Origin: Spirometra erinaceieuropaei
Taxonomy: Eukaryota > Platyhelminthes > Cestoda > Diphyllobothriidea > Diphyllobothriidae
Direction: 5' to 3'
DNA: 64,000 nt
NCBI GenBank assembly: GCA_902702965.1
Contig: CACRXP010000019.1
Location: 175,133 to 239,132, forward strand
Made by a program: the position numbers and the translations under genes
The notes under the pieces: generated by a model
Told to the model about the DNA's origin: nothing
Database searches by the model: none
The model's input: the letters and a program-made list of their open reading frames with translations, nothing else
In this document: in pieces, positions 56,230 to 64,000 of the stretch
Layout: each line of letters starts with the position of its first letter
Position numbering within the stretch: the stretch's first letter is position 1

Positions 56230-57270
56230 AACCATTGATCAGTGTCGGCTGGCATCAGACACAACGGCTGCTAACTTCTGCTTGCAAAAACGCCTCAGGC
56301 AAGCACAGCGGCTACCGCGGTCATGGGTCGTTAAAGTGTCTGCAATTTTGTGTGGCCTCTGCCTATGTGTTTATCGCCTTTTGTCATCCCTTCCGGCTAT
56401 TCAAACGCCCCGCCTGCATGAAAAGAAAAACTGTACTTAATTCATCTCATCACTCACATGTTTTGATCGGCTGCACTCCCGTATGATCGGGCCATACATG
56501 CGGATATAAGTGTAGGACGGAATCTAAAATGTGAACTCGCTCCAAATAAAATATTCAGCTTCTTGATTGATTATAATTTACCCAGTGCCACAATGTAGTG
56601 CAATGAGAATTGTTTCCCTGCTTCGTTGCAGCGCATTGTTTAAAACAGTCGCACAGACCAAGTTAAGGCCTGAATTAAGTTCTGGGCAACATCGTTGACT
56701 ATGTATTTATTTTTATGTACATGCACAGATAAACACGATTCATTCACGCCGGCAAAACGAAGCATGTTTAAGCATCCTACGCAATGTTCGTGAAATTTAC
56801 CCTCTAGGATATTTCTTATGTAAATTATCGCCAACAAAATGGCATTTTGTGAAGGACATAAGTCTAGATTATAAGCGAACGGTGTAGTTCAGTCCCATAA
56901 ATAAAAGGCTGTGGCCGCAAGCCTCTCACAAAATGTCCACAGCACGCATCAGGCATAGATTTAGATGAAATGAAATGAATACGAAATGTAAAAGCAGAAA
57001 TTTGTATTACTAATCATGTTTGTAGCAGTAAATAGAAGAAATTATAACACTGCTCATAATATCCAGAGGCAACACGATATGACTGAATGTTTCCTTGTGG
57101 TCCAGAATAGTATTAACATGTTTGTAAATGCACGAGTATTTGTTAGACATGACAGAAAGGTTTTCCTGTCTGGAGACAGTTATGTCCCAACAGGCACGTC
57201 AGATTAATGACGTTGTACATTGTGGCGAATATTCAGAGTCCTGCTGTCGCAAAGAGCCTTGGTAAATCTT
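56230..57270. other. unassigned non-coding DNA
   Basis: No recognised feature. It includes what is probably the 3' UTR of the preceding PLE (about 56230-56500). Confidence 0.45.
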
Positions 57271-57277
57271 TTGAACT

Positions 57278-57325
57278 GGTTGTGCTCGTTTTTCGCAGTC
57301 TGACTATTCCCCAGTAGAACCCATG
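57278..57325. repeat. direct repeat flanking the fold-back element (left)
   Basis: GTGCTCGTTTTTCGCAGTCTGACTATTCC...AACCCATGTAA recurs in the same orientation at 58365-58412 with few changes, one copy on each side of the inverted-arm element. Confidence 0.65.
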
Positions 57326-57344
57326 TAAGTTAGTGTCGTTAGTA

Positions 57345-58352
57345 GTGGTATGTTGCAGTAGATGTGCTAACTCATGAAGTGTCAACCAAAATTTCGAAAT
57401 GCGTTCTCGTTTCGAAAGAAAAATTAAGTAGTGTTGTGAAACTAACCATGATGCAGCATAAATCTTTAATGATCCAGTTACCTCCGGGTGTCGGCTTTTG
57501 AAAGTACATATTTTCGGCTGCATGCAAGATCTATACTCTGCAAAAATGACTACTTACTAAGCATGCAATTTTCTTATTGATTTTTGATGCCCTTAAAAGT
57601 TTATTATATTTCATGGAAAACATGCATAAAACTATTAATTCTTTTACTAATTTGGTAGAAAATCACGTCGTCTTTCAATTTCATACTCAAAAGAAGAATA
57701 AAATTCGGTTTTAAAAAACGTTTCTAATTAACGAATAATTTTGAACCCGACCTGCCGTAACACTTGCATTCAGGGTTCCAAAACTACAAGCTGTATAATT
57801 TTCATGTGCGGAAAACAATGCATTTCTCTCCGGTGTTAAGAGGGGACCATATGAGGTTCATAAAATATACCAGTGAATTTGAGCAATATTATTAACTTTA
57901 CAAGCCACATTTGTAAATGCAGATACATGACGTTTCATGAACGACCATTTAACGGTATTAAAAATCTCACAATTAGAAACTTTTTTTTAAAAACCGAATT
58001 ATACTCTTCCTTTGAGTATGAAATTGTAAGAAGACGTGATTTTCCACCGAATACGTAAAAGAATGAATATTTTTATGCATGTTTTCCATACAATATAATT
58101 GCATTTTAAAGGGCTTCGCAAATCAATGAGAAAATTGCATGCTTAGTAAGTAGTCATTTTTTGCAGCTTATAGATCTTGCATGCAGCCAAAAAATAGTAA
58201 TTTCGTAAGCCGACACCCTGAGGTAACTGGATCATTATAGATATATGCTGCATCATGATTAGTTTTACAACACTACTTAATTAATCTTTTCGAAACGAGA
58301 ACGCATTTCGAAATTTTGGTTGACACTTCATGAGTTAGCACATCTACTGTAT
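57345..58352. mobile_element. fold-back element, copy 3 (best preserved)
   Basis: A ~1-kb element with inverted arms of roughly 380 bases (57345-57730 and 57975-58352) around a ~245-base centre. Paired landmarks, left arm against the reverse of the right arm: GCAGTAGATGTGCTAACTCA / CAGTAGATGTGCTAACTCA, GAAATGCGTTCTCGTTTCGAAA, GTGTCGGCTT, GACTACTTACTAAGCATGCA, ATGGAAAACATGCATAAAA, AATTTCATACTCAAA. No transposase frame is present. The arms are too long for a classical MITE, and a fold-back or inverted-duplication origin is more likely. Confidence 0.7.
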
Positions 58353-58364
58353 ATTGAAATGCTA

Positions 58365-58412
58365 GTGCTCGTTATTCGCAGTCTGACTATTCGCCAATGT
58401 AACCCATGTAAC
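58365..58412. repeat. direct repeat flanking the fold-back element (right)
   Basis: Partner of 57278-57325: GTGCTCGTTATTCGCAGTCTGACTATTCG...AACCCATGTAA. Confidence 0.65.
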
Positions 58413-58429
58413 TTCTTGTTTTAACTTTA

Positions 58430-59340
58430 AGGTGTGTCTAGCCAGAAAAAGGTTCTACAATGACCTTGTTCGCAGTCTCTTGTTACCCAAGCGTATCCTT
58501 TCTAGATCGTGTAATCAACGACTCCTTGACAGGATAGTGTTTCGCGATACATGCCATGCACAAGTCGACCGTACGTTTCAAGAGAAACTACGATATCTTT
58601 GGACCAACATCGGTGGGTTTGTGCAACTTGTCTCTTATGCGTACGGAGGCAGATACCATAACTATCAGCGTTTACGACATTTAGCATGAAGTGTGGTATA
58701 AACGGATCACTTGTGTTTGCTCGGCCCAGATACATGGAGTTGGTACTCAGCAGACCACCAAAGCTGAGTTTGAGGGCAAGCAGCAAATAGCCATCAGACG
58801 GCCATCCCAGGGCGGCACATCCCTAAATGGTACTCGAGGTCGGATCTTGAGAGCGGAGACCCTTTGGCGACTACCGTGCATTCATAAACGCTGTCATTTC
58901 TGATGTGTACTCAGAGCCGCATATGCCACAGCGATTTCCTCGAAGATGGACCTGGTGCGTACCATAAACCAAATACCTGTTGCCCAGGTGTGACTCAAAA
59001 CGCTGCTGTTGTTACTTGCTTTCACCTCAATAAATTCATTCGCAGACGTTTCAGCCTTCGTAAAATCGGTCAGACGCTCCAGGGGTTCATCGGCTATGCC
59101 TTATATCGCCCGCGTTTACTGTGCGTATGTGAGCCAAGGCGACTGGCAGTAACGCCGAAGAACCCGGGAAGCACCTCGCCTTGGTGACTCACCGTCGTCC
59201 AGTGGGACTGAATTATGTGGGCATCTTAACAAGACATGGAAATAAGAACGGCCCACCCAAGTTATAACAGTGTATCTGGGCAAAATTGTTCCCGTATTCT
59301 TGCCCCAACGATAACCCAATATAAAGCTAAACCATTGCTC
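58430..59340. other. unassigned segment with modest open frames on both strands
   Basis: Open frames at 58432-58689 and 58903-59187 (plus) and 58502-58786 and 59116-59388 (minus) overlap one another, and none shows a domain I know. The segment is more GC-rich than its surroundings. It may be an eroded transposon. No gene call is justified. Confidence 0.35.
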
Positions 59341-59345
59341 TAATG

Positions 59346-59460
59346 TTGACTCTGACTCTACTCGCAAACTTAACCCTGCAGTAAACACTAGCCTCCACCT
59401 TAACCGTAAACTTGATCCTGACTTACAACTAACTTTAAATCTAACCTTATCCTTAACTTA
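59346..59460. repeat. degenerate telomere-like or derived tract
   Basis: Repeats of the kind CTTAACCCTG, CTTAACCGTAAACTTG, CTAACCTTATCCTTAACTTA run over ~115 bases. They are more degenerate than the tract at 30509-30562, and the spacing is not a clean hexamer. Confidence 0.45.
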
Positions 59461-59539
59461 CTTCCAATCCCGCTATGTTATAGTTTATGGTCGGGGTTGC
59501 TTCCTCTGGTGAACAAATGCACCGCCGTAGTTTGACTAA

Positions 59540-59790
59540 CCAGATGTCGGGCTGTAGCAACTGCATCCACCGTGGCTTTAATAAGTCCCAGTATTCAGAA
59601 CAATGTGATGAAAAGGCAACCGAACACCATGTTAACCGTTGAAAAAGGCAGTGTAAATCTTGTATTACCCATATAATCAGCATTAGTGGGCAGACGGTTT
59701 GTTGCGAATGTGTGAGCCGTTAAAATTGTCAGCAAAATCTGAAGTCGCTGTCATGTGAAACTCCATAATATTTTGCAACTAGAGCTCCAT
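59540..59790. repeat. dispersed repeat R3, copy B
   Basis: Partner of 25605-25855; see that entry for the shared blocks. Again next to the 3' side of a minus-strand PLE-alpha. Confidence 0.5.
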
Positions 59791-59984
59791 TTGGAAAATT
59801 CTTTGCAGTTTAACTTTCGTTTTTACAAACAACCTGGTTATATCACCCACGGACAGTTTTTCTAGCCGGGTTTTTAGCGCCTAACGATAGGTTTGGTTTT
59901 AAAAAAGTTATTGCAGTAAAATTATGCGTAAATATACTGTTGGAACGGAGTCCACAGCAATGTCTGAGATATGGCTCCTTCAAG

Positions 59985-60760
59985 TGAAGAGGAAGAGTCG
60001 AGCACCGGAACACTTCGTTCATTGTCCTAAGCTTTCAGACTCGTACAGGAGTCCATCGTCAGAAGTACTAGTAGCAACAGAACAAACGACAGATTTAGGG
60101 TATGTAGGCTACTCATCGACCGAAGACGCAGGACAGGAGGTGACTACACAGGGCCCTCTCCGCCGGCGTTAGATAGATAAACCGATTGACCGAGTTTTCA
60201 TCCAAGGCCCAGGCTTTAATCTATTCTCGGCCTGTTTTCTCTCCGACGTGGGCGACCATTTTGATGGCTGCGAAGTTAAACTCGTGACCCATTTCATACG
60301 TGTGGGTGACCACTTCTGATAATGCATCGCGTCGTCGCACAGCCAGCTCTTGTTCGTGTATGCGTGATCCGAGCATGCGCCCAGTCTGCCCTGTCTAGCT
60401 ACCAGGACAATTTCGACAAGAAATGCGATACACTGCTCCAGATTGCTCTTAAGTCTTTAACCGATCTTTAATTTTCATAACCCTGTTGAGCATGGTGGCT
60501 TTGGGCGGTGGGCAATTCCAACACCTAGATCCTCAACAATGCGCCCATGATATATATCAGAGCATGTTATATCGTCGATGATGTTGGTGTTCGAGGCCTC
60601 TGGTGGCGACCGCGTAGACAGTGACTTATGAATGCCCTCGGATAGCCATTTTGCACAAAGTGGTCGCGGAGATAACGATCCTTACCTGCTCTGTCCTCCG
60701 GTTTGCTTCACACAGCTTCCTTTGTGGACCACCGGATGGTTGCTGTGGAAACTGAGAAGC
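59985..60760 (-). pseudogene. PLE-alpha 7: thumb to GIY-YIG, with near-intact hammerhead
   Basis: Read on the minus strand: thumb HITQLLSFHSNHPVVHKGSC (about 60780-60715), DRYLRDHFVQNGYPRAFISH (about 60685-60625), linker RIVEDLGVGIAHRPKATM (about 60550-60490), then after a stop SGAVYRISCRNCPGS (GIY, CxxC-like) and TGQTGRMLGSRIHE (YIG equivalent, with an intervening stop), RRRDALSEVVTHTYEMGHEFNF (about 60340-60270), C-terminus IKAWALDENSVNRFI (about 60215-60175), and a short 3' UTR ending in a hammerhead and the CTCTTCCTCTTC tail at about 59985. Several in-frame stops. RT palm motifs are absent; the minus-strand frame upstream (60800-61053) is unrelated to the RT and unrecognised. Confidence 0.8.
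60021..60067 (-). ncRNA. hammerhead ribozyme, AGCT variant with all core boxes kept (PLE-alpha 7)
   Basis: Minus-strand CTGACGA (60062-60056), extra T, stem II GGACTC/GAGTCT (six pairs, one G-U) with loop CTGTAC-like, GAAAG (60036-60032) and CTT (60031-60029). The cleavage triplet is CUU, which satisfies the NUH rule. Stem III is the self-complementary AGCT, as at 35438-35441. Stem I is short (three pairs by eye). All invariant core residues are present. Confidence 0.7.
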
Positions 60761-62985
60761 TGTGTGATGTGATTGTTTTTGCATAAACACCTGTGACCTG
60801 TGCGTGCGTGGTGGATGGCTGAAGATGTAATTGGGCGCACTGGCTCTCGTGGCATAAGGACCTTCGCCAGCGTGTTTCCCATACCTGCAGATCCGACACG
60901 CAAATTGCCCAAACCTCCCAAACGCACAGACCGTACACTAGTCAGATCTGCACAGTTTCCGATAGGACGCTGTCCAGTTTCATTTGAGAGCTGGTATGTC
61001 TTGTACATGACCGGCGTTTGCACACGCGTAATAGTGTAGGTTATGAAAGGCATAATATTTGTTTAGACCTTTAGAGTGTCTCCTCTGATATTCTAATTCT
61101 TAACTCCGAAAATTCTCCGCAATCATTTTCTATATGAATTCGCATAGGTTTGCATTATACCTATTATGATCTCGCTAGTCTGGTAAGCATAACGGAATTT
61201 GATCACTTTTGTTAAATAATTAAAACTCGTTGATTTTGGCAAGTTTCTAAGCCTGCATTCATATGATTAATTAAATGATGAATTTCAGAGATAGATCTTT
61301 GAAGCGTAGTGAATTCACAGCGATTTACCACCCAGTTCTACAGGGCTTGGTCTTCCTCCTTACGGAGTTACCACTAACCTGTCTCTCGATTTCGATTTTG
61401 TTCCGTATAACAAGGCAGATTTACTGATCTGGTCACATTTTTGAAGAAGGAGACACGATCACTGATCACGGATCACATTTCCGGTCAAGCGCATGTTGCC
61501 GATATTGTGCACGCAGACATACAACATCATTCAGTGATAATTAGACGACTGCGTTTAAAACGACGATGAGTCAGATTAAGCCTATGTTTGGGCTAGTAAA
61601 AAACATCAAAGGATTGGTGTTGAATTGGTTTATGCACAGCCATTTGTTGGCCTTGTGGTCTTTTAATCAACAGGATTTGCAAGTGTTCAGAGCTGTCTTC
61701 GTCCTTTTTGATTGCGCGTAATACTTAGTTCCTACCGTAACCAGGTTGCTAACTTCAGTCTTAAGCACACGTAATGGCAATTATAGTCTAACGGCAGGTA
61801 GTTTAGTTAAAAATAAACTTGTTTACTGAATCAGAGAAATGTTGTAATATTTCCCAGAGATAATTTGAACTCTGGCCCAAAATTTGCTCAAACGAACGCC
61901 ATCTAAATTAACACATCTTAAAGTTTTCATTGCATATACGTAGGATATATTAGACTTCAGGTGGAGATTGCTCAGGCGGAAGTCGAATCACCTTGTACCT
62001 TTGTAGTATCTTTGAAGGATATTAATGCCTTGAGCATTTTCTTTGGTTATAATCGTGCTTCAGATGTTCTGTGAATAAAAATTAAAGGCAATTTTGAGTC
62101 CTAGCGATCTGTATTAGATGCATTAGTTAGGATGACTGGGAATATTTCTTAATGCACTGTAAGTTGCAGTTGCTTATTCTTGCATACACGCGGCTTACCT
62201 CTCCACCCATGTTTGCCATTTTGGGCATAAACATTGTGCTTTTCCGTTAATGACGCGTTTGACATTAATGGTCCTCTGTGATAAAAGGTGCTTAAAAGCG
62301 GAGATTGAAGCGCACACCTGTGTAACTTCTCACGTACTTTTAAGATCGTATTTTGTGTAAAATTGCTGATTGGGTAAACCTGTCATAACTTTGGAATTAT
62401 GCAGAAATAATGTAGAAATATAGCGAAACCAAGGCATTTGTGACTTTATGCGCGGCTTGCCTGAAATTATGCTTTCTTATTGGTTTTGGTAGTCATTTTC
62501 TGAAGCGAAACGTATTATTTGGCCTGGAGGTTTATCAACTAATACCAAGAGGGACCGAATCTAATGCTTATGTTCGATTATCGGGCATCTGTACGTCAAC
62601 CTGCTACAGGCGTGACACTAAGAACCGAAGCCGTATTACTTGGTCGTTAAAGCAACTATTCCATGAATGAACACGCAATCATCTTAATTGTTTTGTATTA
62701 GAAGGAAGAAGCATAGCTCTTGTAGTTAATACAACTCGTCACGTCTTCTAAATTGGTCCTTCGTGGTTAGTCACTGATGGCTTAGTAATCAATGTTGCCA
62801 AATTAATTTCGTGACGTTTAGTTATGCTCATCTTTGAATTGAAATATAACGGTTCTTATTAAGTGTTAATGATAGTAAAACACATACTTTCGTGGACAAG
62901 TTTTCATGGCAAACTAATCAAGTCCAAATTTGACAGGATATAGGGTAGATATTTTAGCCCCTAAAGTGATAATCGAAATTCTCAA
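60760..62985. other. unassigned non-coding DNA
   Basis: Includes a GC-rich patch (60800-61050) with overlapping open frames on both strands and no recognised domain. The remainder is AT-rich and featureless. Confidence 0.45.
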
Positions 62986-62989
62986 ATAA

Positions 62990-63300
62990 TATTTGATTCG
63001 AAAAGATTACCTACGTAGGGCTTTAATAGTATTCCCGGTGCGGCATAATCCTATGAGACCTCAGTTCCTTAAAAATCCCCGCTTTTGAATGAACTTCTCT
63101 CTGGTTGCCTGCAGATTACGCTCTGTAAAACATGCTGCTCAACTAGTATGGAACTGCCTAATTGATTTTTGATACCCTTACAAATTCAAAGATGTCTCAT
63201 AGAAGACATGCAAAACACTTACTGTCTGCAAAAGAAGACCGTTATATTCTGGTCTTTGGAAATTTCGAGGGATATTTCTACACGGACTCAAGACTCACTG
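62990..63300. mobile_element. fold-back family, left-arm remnant
   Basis: GCGGCATAATCCTATGAG, CTCTGTAAAACATGCTGCTC, AATTGATTTTTGATACCCTTACAAATTC and GAAGACATGCAAAACACTTA follow the order of the left arm at 57415-57650 (GCAGCATAAATC, CTCTGCAAAAATGACTACTT, ATTGATTTTTGATGCCCTTAAAAG, GGAAAACATGCATAAAAC). Only one arm is recognised. Confidence 0.5.
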
Positions 63301-63309
63301 ACAATCAGA

Positions 63310-64000
63310 ACATGGTTTTCATCGAGGCAAATACAGCGGAAATCCCTTGACTACCTGAGTTTTGGCACGAAACCAATTAGATGGGACCCCTGACTGCTGG
63401 GACAGGCGACTTGGTCGACTATAACGATGTCAGAATAATTGAATTTTTTGATACAACGCAACTTCATTTATATGAACGTCCTCACGGTTTACAGCCACGA
63501 GAAATTTCCACAGATAGAAAATGGATGGCAAAAGACGTTGACAACTGTATCATTGAATAGTCAAGTATAGCTACGGATAAATTGGCACAGTAAGTTAGAC
63601 TGTTCCGTTTACTTACAGCACTGAAATGTGTTCATCGGGACTTTATGATCATGTCGCAGTTCGAACAGGAATCCGAATCGGAGGCGGGTTCTCAGACTAA
63701 CACAACTCGTGTCAATCCACAATGGAACGCATTTCGTGCTTCATATTCGATTTCAAAATCAGTCTTGTCAAGCGACAGCCGCAATTGTTTGACATCGCCT
63801 CGTACCATATACAGCTCCTTTTAAGCTTGAAATGAGTCCTTGCAGAAACCGATTTGGAATGGCACTATTGGTTTAGATTGCCGTTCATGCCGGACTTGAA
63901 AAACCAGAAAAAAGCGGCCCTGTGAAGCTTGATGAGGGCAGACGTAATCACCTCAGCATGGTTAGAAGGCATTTCCCAATTTCAAATAAAAAGAAAATTT
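63310..64000. other. unassigned non-coding DNA
   Basis: No recognised feature to the end of the window. Confidence 0.45.

Noticed and set aside
1..64000. CRISPR arrays, operons, bacterial promoters or phage genes
   Set aside because: No spaced identical short repeats, no coding density and no prokaryotic gene families. Everything recognisable is eukaryotic retroelement sequence.

Overview
This window looks like animal nuclear DNA made almost entirely of non-coding sequence and decayed retroelements. I find no host gene I would defend, no classical rRNA or tRNA gene, and nothing bacterial such as operons or ribosome binding sites. The dominant content is Penelope-like elements (PLEs) with the fused reverse transcriptase (RT) and GIY-YIG endonuclease, and one of the PLE lineages carries a hammerhead ribozyme (HHR) at its 3' end. 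That combination, together with degenerate TTAGGG-type repeats, fits a flatworm. A diphyllobothriidean tapeworm (Spirometra/Dibothriocephalus-like) is my best guess, but this rests on recollection of family distribution and not on a search.

Layout. 0.7-6.15 kb is a PLE graveyard: a 3'-end remnant of lineage beta, split by a lineage alpha PLE and a tRNA-derived SINE, then a long minus-strand beta PLE fossil interrupted by a palindromic hammerhead element, then a 5'-truncated plus-strand beta copy. 6.2-20.2 kb is mostly featureless AT-rich DNA holding one fold-back element (12.9-13.85 kb) and a solo LTR with a 5-bp target duplication (15.98-16.41 kb). 20.3-27.5 kb has two short alpha PLE copies with hammerheads and one copy of a dispersed repeat (R1). 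29.4-31.7 kb has a fold-back repeat with a clean palindromic hammerhead insertion, a telomere-like tract and a gamma PLE. 33.6-38.1 kb has R1 again, two more alpha remnants, repeat R2 and SINE pieces. 43.5-48.95 kb has the best gamma PLE, R2 copies, two SINEs and an alpha RT remnant. 55.7-60.8 kb has a gamma PLE, the best fold-back element and a minus-strand alpha PLE with a near-intact hammerhead. The rest is unassigned.

How the parts relate. Three PLE lineages can be told apart by their GIY-YIG segment and tail: alpha (hammerhead-tailed), beta and gamma. Alpha copies range from RT plus endonuclease down to pieces holding only the last ~30 residues plus the 3' UTR and ribozyme, and finally to ~190-bp inverted dimers of the 3' end with no coding sequence. 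The 29.7-kb dimer has a perfect 13-bp target-site duplication, and a related uninterrupted sequence lies at 57.66 kb, so this minimal unit really did insert. The ribozymes share an unusual extra U after the CUGANGA box and a two-base-pair, self-complementary stem III (ACGU in most copies, AGCU in two). This hints that they act as dimers and that stem III has been under selection.
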